DNA of 19,106 nucleotides, from NCBI GenBank assembly GCA_022712835.1, contig JAFLJU010000058.1:1-19106 (forward strand), in the 5' to 3' direction. Under the pieces are notes generated by a model. It searched no databases. It was not told the DNA's origin and worked only from the letters and a program-made list of their open reading frames with translations. Below, piece after piece: positions 1 through 6,529 of this stretch. Positions within the stretch are counted from its first letter, which is position 1. Every line of letters begins with the position of its first letter. The DNA is from Desulfobacteraceae bacterium. Lineage in GTDB: Bacteria > Desulfobacterota > Desulfobacteria > Desulfobacterales > Desulfobacteraceae. Both the position numbers and the translations under genes were made by a program.

Positions 1-1
1 G

Positions 2-70
2 ATGATTACCTGGGCCTATGGAATTACAGAACAATACCTGAGAAAACGTAATTTGGAGTTATTTATTTAA
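2..70 (+). CDS. C-terminal tail of an upstream gene (partial, unidentified)
   Basis: An open frame enters from the left edge and stops at TAA 68-70. The visible residues end in EQYLRKRNLELFI. Of the three forward frames this is the one that stays open longest from the edge (frame 1 stops at 49-51, frame 3 at once). The piece is too short to assign a family, and a chance open frame cannot be excluded. Confidence 0.35.
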   Translation: MITWAYGITEQYLRKRNLELFI

Positions 71-162
71 TTTTAATTCCTAAGTGAAATAATTTTCCTC
101 GATTTCTTTGGTTTTATCCCCATTGCATGCTACAATTGAGCTTGATTTATTAGAAGTAAATT

Positions 163-191
163 TTACAATACGAGAAGTTTTATGATATAAT
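163..191 (+). promoter_or_regulatory. Probable sigma-70-type promoter of tdh-kbl
   Basis: A perfect -10 hexamer TATAAT lies at 186-191, 17 nt after a weak -35 TTACAA at 163-168. This predicts a start near 198 and a leader of about 29 nt before tdh. An overlapping alternative is TTGATT 142-147, N16, TACAAT 164-169. The surrounding 70-226 stretch is AT-rich and has no other feature I can support. Confidence 0.4.
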
Positions 192-226
192 TCTAATATT
201 TTTTTCAATCCTAGGACCTATTACAC

Positions 227-1261
227 ATGAAAACCATGAAAGCATTGGTAAAATCAAAACCAGAACCCGGACTTTGGCTGGAAGAGGTTCCGATTCCGCA
301 AATCGGTCACAATGAGGTGTTAATCAAAATTATTAAGACCGCTATCTGTGGCACGGATATTCATATCTACAATTGGGACAAATGGTCCCAGGAGACCATT
401 CCCGTGCCCATGCATGTGGGCCATGAATTTGTTGGCCGAATTGAAAGAATAGGTTCCCATGTAGTTGATTTCAAAGAGGGGGATCTGGTTTCAGGTGAGG
501 GGCATCTGGTCTGCGGTCACTGTAGAAACTGCCTTGCCGGGCGCCGACACCTGTGCAATGACACCAAGGGGGTCGGGGTAAACCGAGCCGGTGCCTTTGC
601 ACAATATCTTGCCATTCCCGTGACCAATGTCTGGTATTGTGATGAAACAATTGCCTTGGATGTCCTGGCCTGTTTTGATCCCCTGGGCAACGCCACCCAC
701 ACCGCCCTATCCTTTGATTTACTGGGAGAAGATGTACTGATCACAGGGGCTGGCCCCATCGGCTGCATGGCTGCCGCCATTGCAAAGCATGCAGGAGCCC
801 GGCAGGTGGTGGTCACCGACGTCAATCCCTTTCGCCTGGGATTGGCAAAAAAAGCCGGGGCCTCACTTGCCGTTGATGTGAGCTGCCAAAGTATCGAAAA
901 TGCCCAGGAGACACTTGGGATGAAAGAAGGGTTTGATGTGGCCCTGGAAATGTCCGGCAATCCTTCGGCCTTTAAATCCATTTTAGACAATATGTGCCAC
1001 GGCGGAAAAATCGCCATGCTGGGTATCATGCCCGGTAACACGGAAATCGACTGGAACAAGGTGGTGTTTAATATGCTGACCATCAAGGGCATCTACGGCA
1101 GGGAAATGTATGAAACCTGGTACAAAATGAGCGCCATGATCCAGACAGGCCTTGATATTTCCCCCTTGATCACCCATAAATTTCACTACACCGATTTTCA
1201 AAAAGGATTTGAAATAATGGGATCCGGCCAATCGGGAAAAGTAATATTGGACTGGGATTAA
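227..1261 (+). CDS. tdh: L-threonine 3-dehydrogenase
   Basis: Zinc-dependent medium-chain dehydrogenase that oxidises L-threonine with NAD+ to 2-amino-3-ketobutyrate in the cytoplasm. Visible landmarks are the catalytic-zinc residues C41 (AICGTD) and H66-E67 (VGHEF), the structural-zinc cysteines C96, C99, C102 and C110 (CGHCRNC...C), and the Rossmann loop GAGPIG at 174-179. Motifs such as [26 protein letters not shown] and SGQSGKVIL match the E. coli enzyme almost word for word. The 344-residue form starts at an ATG with AGGA at 213-216, 10 nt upstream. An in-frame ATG at 236 would give exactly 341 residues, the E. coli length, but sits 19 nt from that site, so 227 is preferred. kbl follows after 58 nt and takes the unstable product, so the two form the threonine-to-glycine pathway. 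Confidence 0.97.
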   Translation: MKTMKALVKSKPEPGLWLEEVPIPQIGHNEVLIKIIKTAICGTDIHIYNWDKWSQETIPVPMHVGHEFVGRIERIGSHVVDFKEGDLVSGEGHLVCGHCRNCLAGRRHLCNDTKGVGVNRAGAFAQYLAIPVTNVWYCDETIALDVLACFDPLGNATHTALSFDLLGEDVLITGAGPIGCMAAAIAKHAGARQVVVTDVNPFRLGLAKKAGASLAVDVSCQSIENAQETLGMKEGFDVALEMSGNPSAFKSILDNMCHGGKIAMLGIMPGNTEIDWNKVVFNMLTIKGIYGREMYETWYKMSAMIQTGLDISPLITHKFHYTDFQKGFEIMGSGQSGKVILDWD

Positions 1262-1319
1262 GTACGGGGTTAAAAAATAGGATTAGCACAATTAACTTGA
1301 TTTTTGACGGAGATAAATA

Positions 1320-2543
1320 ATGAGTACAGCAAAACTTGATAAAAGCCTGGAGAAGGAACTGGCCAACCTGAAGAAAGAGGGCAGGGCCAAATCAGAGGAA
1401 CGGGTAATTCAAGACTATATCCCCCCCACAGGCAACCTTGGCCCCCGGTATAAACTTGTGGGCAGTGACAAACCCTTCATGCGCCTCAACTCAAATTCCT
1501 ATCTCTCCCTTTCTAACCACCCGGAGTTGATTGATGCGGCAGATAAAGCCACCCACAAATTCGGTGTGGGCCCGGGAGCTGTCCGGTTCATTGACGGCAC
1601 CTTTGTCCAGCATCGAGACCTGGAACAACGCATCGCAGGTTTTCTAGGGAAACCCGCGGCCAAAATTTTCAATTCCGCCTATACCGCCAATTGCGGCCTT
1701 GCCTTGTCCATTTCCGACAAAAAAACCCATTGGATCGGGGACCAGCTCAACCACAATAGCATTATCAGGGCCATGCGCATCAGCAACATCCCAAGAGAGA
1801 ACAAGGGGATTTTCAAACACAATGACATGGCAGACCTGGAACGATGCCTTTCTGAAGTGGGCCCTAATATTGAGCGGGTGGTGGTAATTTTTGACGGCAT
1901 TTTCAGTATGCGGGGAGACAATGCCCCCATTGATAAAATTATAGCAATCTGTAATGCCTATGATGACCGGTTCAGTGACGGGGTGATCACGGTGGTGGAT
2001 GATTCCCACGGCATGGGGGCCTATGGAGATACTGGAAGGGGCACCCAGGAGCATTGCAAATCGGTTCCGGATATTATCGTGGGAACATTTGGCAAAGCCT
2101 TTGGGGTAAACGGTGGGTTTATTGCCGGAAGCAAAATTCTGGTTGAATCCATACGGCAAAAGGCAGACACCTATATTTACACCAATCCTTTGAGTGTGGC
2201 TGACTGTGCTGCGGCTGTAAAGGCCCTGGACATCTGTGATTCCCAGGAAGGGCTGGCCCTGTTACACAAGCTTAAACAAAGAACTGCCCAGTTTAGGATG
2301 GGGCTTGACAGCCTGGGATTGGAATCCATTCCCGGTCCCCACCCCGTGGTTCCCCTCATGGTCCGGGATACCGATAAAACCCATGGGCTTGTACGCTATT
2401 TATACGAGAATGGGGTGTTGGTGGTGGGACTGACCTTTCCTGTGGTGCCAAAAGGAGACGAAACCATACGGTTCCAGATCAATGCCGCCCATACCAGGGA
2501 AGATATTGATCTGGTTCTTGCCTTACTAAAAGAGTTTAAATAA
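1320..2543 (+). CDS. kbl: Glycine C-acetyltransferase (2-amino-3-ketobutyrate CoA ligase), AONS family
   Basis: PLP enzyme of the alpha-oxoamine synthase family. Next to tdh its expected role is to cleave 2-amino-3-ketobutyrate with CoA into glycine and acetyl-CoA. Visible features are the substrate loop VRFIDGT (88-94), VVDDSHGMG (225-233) with D227 for the pyridine nitrogen and H230 for ring stacking, and the Schiff-base lysine K259 in GTFGKAFG. The length of 407 residues is close to the usual 395-400, with a slightly longer charged N-terminus. After the lysine the sequence reads FGVNGGFIAGS instead of the common LGGASGGY, so it is a divergent branch, and another oxoamine synthase activity cannot be ruled out from sequence alone. 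GGAG at 1309-1312 supports the ATG. It appears co-transcribed with tdh and with the response regulator 33 nt downstream. Confidence 0.88.
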   Translation: MSTAKLDKSLEKELANLKKEGRAKSEERVIQDYIPPTGNLGPRYKLVGSDKPFMRLNSNSYLSLSNHPELIDAADKATHKFGVGPGAVRFIDGTFVQHRDLEQRIAGFLGKPAAKIFNSAYTANCGLALSISDKKTHWIGDQLNHNSIIRAMRISNIPRENKGIFKHNDMADLERCLSEVGPNIERVVVIFDGIFSMRGDNAPIDKIIAICNAYDDRFSDGVITVVDDSHGMGAYGDTGRGTQEHCKSVPDIIVGTFGKAFGVNGGFIAGSKILVESIRQKADTYIYTNPLSVADCAAAVKALDICDSQEGLALLHKLKQRTAQFRMGLDSLGLESIPGPHPVVPLMVRDTDKTHGLVRYLYENGVLVVGLTFPVVPKGDETIRFQINAAHTREDIDLVLALLKEFK

Positions 2544-2576
2544 AGCAGTACCCGATGAGGAGAGGAAAGCCAAAGG

Positions 2577-3083
2577 ATGGACCTTCAACACATTCTTAAA
2601 GACAAAAGAATTCTTCTGGTGGACGATGAACCAGACGTCCTTGAAACCCTTGAAGAGCTGTTATCTTACAGTAAGACTGATTCTGCATCCACCTTTGAAT
2701 CCGCCGTCAACTGCCTTAAAAACAATCCCTATGATGCTGCCATTCTGGACATTATGGGGGTACGCGGGCATACACTTTTAAAAATAACCCATAAGCTTCA
2801 GATCCCCTCCATCATGCTCACGGCCCATGCCCTGACCCCGGACAACCTCAAACGCTCCATAGAACAGGGGGCGGATGCCTATGTGCCCAAGGACAAATTG
2901 GTAGATATCGCTCTGTTTGTGGCAGATGTGCTTTCGGCAAGACAAGAGGGCAAAAATGCTCAAATCTCCTGGTTTTCAATGTTAGACCCTCTCTTTGACA
3001 AATTATTCGGCCCGGGATGGCGGAAGAGTGACCAAAAATTTTGGGATGAATTTGACCACAGCCAGAAGGGGACCCGGAAATAA
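2577..3083 (+). CDS. Single-domain response regulator with conserved C-terminal extension
   Basis: CheY-like receiver of about 120 residues plus a roughly 45-residue tail; no DNA-binding or enzymatic output domain. Receiver residues are the acidic pair D16-D17 (LVDDEPD), phospho-acceptor D58 (AILDIMG), T82 (MLTAHALT) and K105 (VPKDKL). The tail carries aromatic and glycine landmarks (WFSMLDPLFDKLFGPGWR, FWDEFD). The whole protein aligns without gaps to the receiver half of the USP-receiver fusion at 15371-16273, with a bit over half of positions identical by eye. GAGGAG around 2557-2562 precedes the ATG. It lies 33 nt after kbl on the same strand, so it probably shares the tdh-kbl transcript, and it is tail-to-tail with a histidine kinase ending 33 nt away. 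Partner and output are unknown; protein-protein signalling is the likely mode. Confidence 0.9.
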   Translation: MDLQHILKDKRILLVDDEPDVLETLEELLSYSKTDSASTFESAVNCLKNNPYDAAILDIMGVRGHTLLKITHKLQIPSIMLTAHALTPDNLKRSIEQGADAYVPKDKLVDIALFVADVLSARQEGKNAQISWFSMLDPLFDKLFGPGWRKSDQKFWDEFDHSQKGTRK

Positions 3084-3116
3084 GATGACAGCCTGACCCC
3101 ACTCTATATGACCCTG

Positions 3117-3857
3117 TTATAGGGGAATGGTCACCACGAACTCAGCCCCTTTTCCATCGTCGGAAGTCAAAACAAGCCCGCCTCCCATATCCTTGAGCAG
3201 AACCATCACCCCGGCAAGCCCCAACCCATGGCTTTCGATGGCCGATTCAATGGATCCACCTGTGGTAAAATAGGTTTCAAAAATCCGTTGGTGATTTGCC
3301 GGCGGTATCCCCCGGCCATCATCCCGGACCCTGAGAATCATCTGGTTTCCTTCAATAGAACCAGAAATTTCCACAAGACTCACCCGATGCTTAAAGGCAT
3401 TGGTCGTAAGGTTTCTCAATATCTGCTTCACCTTGGCCGCATCCAGATGGACAATGGTGTTCCACATTTTCTTGTCAAAGTTAAGCCGGACACCCGTGGT
3501 GTTCAACACCTGCTCAAGTCCTCTATAAGAGTCCACCTTCCGAATAATATCAGCAATGGGGGGATCGGCCAGGTCAAAGATTTCCACCAGCACCGCAATA
3601 ACAAGGGAGGAAACACTGAAATCAGAGGTGATCATCACCCCTTCCCGGGACCTGCCAAGTTCCAGGACATCGTTGACAAGCCTTTGGGTGGTCAGGGTAT
3701 TGCGGATAATCCGCTTTAACACCTTTATCTGCTTTTCCGTGAGGGGACCATAGCTGTCCTGACGGTTCAAAAGAGATTTCGCTCCGGCATCAATAACAGA
3801 AATCGGCACCTTAAGATCATGAATGAGAATTTCAGTTTTAATCGTATTGTCAGGCAT
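3117..3857 (-). CDS. Compact soluble histidine kinase (HisKA-HATPase_c, no sensor domain)
   Basis: A minimal sensor kinase of 246 residues with no membrane segment or PAS/GAF domain. The H-box is LIHDLKVPIS with phospho-acceptor H13. The dimerisation helices run to about residue 70. The ATPase domain shows the N-box RNLTTNAFKH (N149, N153), the G1 box DDGRGIPP (D180, G181) and the G2 box HGLGLAG (about 210-216), ending in a standard final strand. A GTG at 3869 would add four residues, but the Shine-Dalgarno GGTGGAG covers that codon and leaves a 6-nt gap to the ATG at 3857, so 3857 is chosen. With no input domain it must be controlled through partner proteins. The response regulator at 2577-3083 is convergent with it and is the obvious candidate partner, but this is inference. 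Confidence 0.9.
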   Translation of the reverse strand: MPDNTIKTEILIHDLKVPISVIDAGAKSLLNRQDSYGPLTEKQIKVLKRIIRNTLTTQRLVNDVLELGRSREGVMITSDFSVSSLVIAVLVEIFDLADPPIADIIRKVDSYRGLEQVLNTTGVRLNFDKKMWNTIVHLDAAKVKQILRNLTTNAFKHRVSLVEISGSIEGNQMILRVRDDGRGIPPANHQRIFETYFTTGGSIESAIESHGLGLAGVMVLLKDMGGGLVLTSDDGKGAEFVVTIPL

Positions 3858-3863
3858 ATTTTT

Positions 3864-3870
3864 CTCCACC
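3864..3870 (-). promoter_or_regulatory. Ribosome binding site that fixes the kinase start
   Basis: On the minus strand the sequence reads GGTGGAG, then six A/T bases, then ATG at 3857. Because the site overlaps the upstream GTG codon (3869-3867), initiation at that GTG is unlikely. Confidence 0.6.
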
Positions 3871-3889
3871 TTTTAAAAGCCTTGCAATT

Positions 3890-3926
3890 TAGATCAAGGA
3901 TCTAATATATTGATAGCAATTATTGC
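3890..3926. promoter_or_regulatory. Two perfect palindromes in the divergent kinase-kinase intergenic region
   Basis: Positions 3890-3904 read TAGATC-AAG-GATCTA and 3916-3926 read GCAAT-T-ATTGC; both have perfectly matching arms. TTGCAAT at 3882-3888 is also repeated in inverted form at 3922-3928. They sit between two divergent kinase genes, where a shared operator could control both. No confident promoter hexamers were found around them. Confidence 0.35.
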
Positions 3927-4025
3927 AAACGGCTTCATGCTGGCATCGGTCCCCCTTTGGGAACGCTTAAATCATCAATTGTTATACGGGGATACTTTAA
4001 TCTTGTAAAGTCTTTTGGAGTTTTT

Positions 4026-6353
4026 ATGGGTAGAGATGAAACAGATGCGCTGAAAAAAAGAATTCAAGAGCTGGAAGAAGAAAACCAGACCCTCAACAAA
4101 ATTATTTTCAAGGCCCCGATTCCTATTTTTGTTCTGGACAAGCATCATAAAATCACCCATTTTAACCAGGCACTTGAAAAGCTCACCGGATATGGGTCAG
4201 CGGAAATGGTGGGAAGCGATTCCCAATGGAAGGCCTTCTACGCCGACAAACGACCGGTCATGGCCGATCTCATCGTCGACAAATCCTCGGCTCAGAAAAT
4301 TATGGCGCTTTACGGGGTTAAATATGACCGGGCCATCTCCGGCAAAGAACTATTTGCTGGCACCGATTTTTTCCCGGATATTCCGCCGGAAGGAAAATGG
4401 CTTTTTTTTACGGCTGCCCCCTTCACAGACCGGAATGGAGAAATTTGCGGTGCGGTTGAAACCTTACAGGATGTGACTGAAAAAAAAATCAATGAACAAA
4501 AAATCAATGAACTCTATCGGATCTATAGAAATATCCTGGAATTCATTCCCTATCCTATCATCGTTTACGGCGACAAGGGGATCGTCTCATATGTAAACCC
4601 CGCATTCACCACCACCTTTGGCTGGACACTGGAAGAACTTTTCAACAAACCTCTCCCCTTTGTTCCCAAGTCCCTGGAGGCGGAGACCCATGATATTCTG
4701 ACCCAATTCCAAGAAGACAAGCAGCTAGGAAGGTATGAAACAAAGAGATTGACAAAGGAGGGCCAAATCCTGGATGTGGTAATCTGGGCCGCTTCCCACA
4801 CCCGGTTAGAGGAAAATAAAATAGAAAATTTTGTCATCCTGAGAAACATTACAGAAGAAAAAAGGCTGGCCACCAACAACAAAATCATCATGAGAATATC
4901 CGCTGCCCTGCCGGAATATACCGACCTGGAAGAATTGATGAATTACCTTACACACGAGATCAAGGAGTTGTTAAATGTGGAAGGTGCCATTGTTTTGCTC
5001 TACGATGAGATAAAAGAAGATCTTTTTTCCCTGGGGGCCTCCTATGATGATTCAGACACCCAGGAACGGGCCAGGGAATTTCGGTTTAACTTAGATGAGG
5101 TCTTTGCGGGTAAAGTCATGAAAACCGGCCAGGCCGAGGTGGTGAATGATCCGGACATTCTATTGAAAACCTATCCTGAAAGAGAGAAAAAATTGGGGTA
5201 TCAGACCCGGAATATCATGGGGGTCCCCATCAGAAGCGATGGCCGCATCATTGGGGTTCTGTGTGCCATTAACAAAAAACACAATCTCTTTGATGACAAT
5301 GATATGGAACTTATGACCATGATTGGGGGAACCGCCGCCATCTCCATTGAAAATGCACGGTTCTCCGATGCGCTCAAGGAGGCTTATCGGGATGTGGCAT
5401 CCCTGAACCGGGCAAAGGGCAAAGCCATTAATCATCTATCCCATGAGTTAAAAACGCCGGTGGCCATTCTCACCGGTTCCCTGGAAATTCTGAGAAAGAA
5501 ACTTGGCACCGCGCCCAATGTCAAAGCCGATGCCACCTTGAACCGAATTGAACGAAATTTGAACCGGATTGTGGATATCCAGGATGAAGTCGCAGATATC
5601 ATGGAGGACAAAACATATGCGGCAAGGGGATTGTTGCTCAAAATGCTGGAAACCTGCCAGGATGAACTGGAAACACTTATCGAAGGTGCCCTCCACAGTA
5701 AAAATTTTGACCCGGACCAATTGAGCCACTCCATCCGAAACCTCATTGATACAAAATTTGGTTACAGGTCCCAGCACCATAAACTCATTGACCTTTCCGA
5801 AGGCTTTCAAAATCTTTTTAAGGCCATGGGCCCTGAATTTCATTTCCGGCGGATCCAGATAAACCTTGATCTTGCCGAGGCACTTCCCCCCCTCCTGATG
5901 CCACCGGATGTGTTGAACAAAATCATGGGGGGATTGCTTAAAAATGCCATTGAAAACACACCGGACCAGGGACGCATCGATGTCAATGCCAGTAAAACCA
6001 CGAAGGGAATCCTCTTTCAGGTTCATGATTTTGGTGTGGGCATTGAACCAGATGACCAGAAACGGATCTTCGAAGGGTTTTTCACTACCCAGGAAACTCT
6101 GCTCTATTCCACTAAAACCCCCTTTGAGTTCAATGCCGGCGGGAAAGGAGCGGATCTGTTGCGAATGAAACTTTTTTCAGACCGCCTTGGCTTTACCATT
6201 AAAATTGACTCCAAACGATGTCGCTTTTTGCAGGAGAACCAGGAGGACACCTGCCCGGGCGATATCCTCAAATGCCGATTTTGCACCGACCAGGAAGATT
6301 GTCTGAATTCGGGTTACACCCTGTTTTCAGTAGTCTTCCCCAATACACAATAA
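4026..6353 (+). CDS. Cytoplasmic PAS-PAS-GAF histidine kinase with a C-terminal cysteine cluster
   Basis: Predicted soluble hybrid-sensor kinase of 775 residues. Order: short coiled coil (about 5-25), PAS 1 (about 25-155, ending VTEKK), PAS 2 (about 165-280, ending ITEEKR), GAF (about 295-447), HisKA with H473 in HLSHELKTP, a helical linker of about 60 residues (525-585), then the ATPase domain with N640/N644 in LLKNAIENTP, the G1 box DFGVGI (668-673) and a variant G2 box AGGKGADLLRMK. Before the last strand lie C732, C743, C750, C753 and C759 (spacing x10, x6, x2, x5), which may bind a metal or sense redox state. There is no receiver or transmembrane segment. A TTG at 3957 in the same frame lacks a ribosome site. 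The ATG at 4026 has GGAG at 4017-4020 and starts directly at the coiled coil, so it is preferred. The gene is divergent from the small kinase at 3117-3857. Confidence 0.9.
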   Translation: MGRDETDALKKRIQELEEENQTLNKIIFKAPIPIFVLDKHHKITHFNQALEKLTGYGSAEMVGSDSQWKAFYADKRPVMADLIVDKSSAQKIMALYGVKYDRAISGKELFAGTDFFPDIPPEGKWLFFTAAPFTDRNGEICGAVETLQDVTEKKINEQKINELYRIYRNILEFIPYPIIVYGDKGIVSYVNPAFTTTFGWTLEELFNKPLPFVPKSLEAETHDILTQFQEDKQLGRYETKRLTKEGQILDVVIWAASHTRLEENKIENFVILRNITEEKRLATNNKIIMRISAALPEYTDLEELMNYLTHEIKELLNVEGAIVLLYDEIKEDLFSLGASYDDSDTQERAREFRFNLDEVFAGKVMKTGQAEVVNDPDILLKTYPEREKKLGYQTRNIMGVPIRSDGRIIGVLCAINKKHNLFDDNDMELMTMIGGTAAISIENARFSDALKEAYRDVASLNRAKGKAINHLSHELKTPVAILTGSLEILRKKLGTAPNVKADATLNRIERNLNRIVDIQDEVADIMEDKTYAARGLLLKMLETCQDELETLIEGALHSKNFDPDQLSHSIRNLIDTKFGYRSQHHKLIDLSEGFQNLFKAMGPEFHFRRIQINLDLAEALPPLLMPPDVLNKIMGGLLKNAIENTPDQGRIDVNASKTTKGILFQVHDFGVGIEPDDQKRIFEGFFTTQETLLYSTKTPFEFNAGGKGADLLRMKLFSDRLGFTIKIDSKRCRFLQENQEDTCPGDILKCRFCTDQEDCLNSGYTLFSVVFPNTQ

Positions 6354-6380
6354 AAATGGACTGGCAATAAAAAAAAGTCT

Positions 6381-6410
6381 TTGACAAACCTGAACAAATT
6401 AACTTATTAC
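6381..6410 (+). promoter_or_regulatory. Probable sigma-70-type promoter of the acyl-CoA ligase-like gene
   Basis: A consensus -35 TTGACA is at 6381-6386. The best -10 candidates are TTATTA 6404-6409 (17-nt spacer) or TATTAC 6405-6410 (18-nt spacer). Transcription would start near 6416-6418, about 113 nt before the coding start and just upstream of the palindrome at 6422-6445. Confidence 0.45.
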
Positions 6411-6421
6411 ACAATACATAC

Positions 6422-6445
6422 TTGAGACTGAGCGCTCGTTCTTAA
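6422..6445. promoter_or_regulatory. TetR-type palindromic operator
   Basis: A 24-bp dyad with 9 of 12 pairs matching is centred on the perfect core GAGCGCTC (6430-6437), with TT/AA and AGA/TCT outer arms. It lies immediately downstream of the predicted -10, a position where a bound repressor would block initiation or early elongation. Size and form resemble the operators of TetR-family regulators of fatty-acid and acyl-CoA metabolism. No regulator gene is present in the window, so the binding protein is unknown. Confidence 0.5.
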
Positions 6446-6529
6446 AATTGCATTTGCTGATCTGCACCGGATGATAGTCTGGGCACAAATAGAACTTTTA
6501 AATAATCCTTTTCCAAGGAGTAATGGTTC

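Noticed and set aside
517..1092. 191-codon open frame on the minus strand inside tdh
   Set aside because: It lies wholly opposite a clear tdh, with no recognisable domain or upstream ribosome site; an antisense shadow.
1262..1319. Glycine riboswitch or other leader RNA before kbl
   Set aside because: The gap is 58 nt, too short for a glycine riboswitch, and no conserved core is seen.
3105..3125. Bidirectional terminator between the response regulator and the small kinase
   Set aside because: Only a 4-bp stem (CCCT/AGGG) is present and no T-run follows on either strand.
3228..3719. 163-codon plus-strand frame opposite the small kinase
   Set aside because: The minus strand carries all the kinase boxes; this frame has no domain and is a shadow.
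3930..3965. Sigma-54 promoter upstream of the large kinase
   Set aside because: TGGCAT is present but there is no GC element at the required spacing.
3957..4025. Upstream TTG start for the PAS-PAS-GAF kinase
   Set aside because: No ribosome site at the TTG, while the ATG at 4026 has GGAG at a suitable distance and begins at the coiled coil.
5448..6026. 192-codon minus-strand frame inside the large kinase gene
   Set aside because: Opposite the conserved HisKA/ATPase region; composition follows the sense codons and no family is recognisable.
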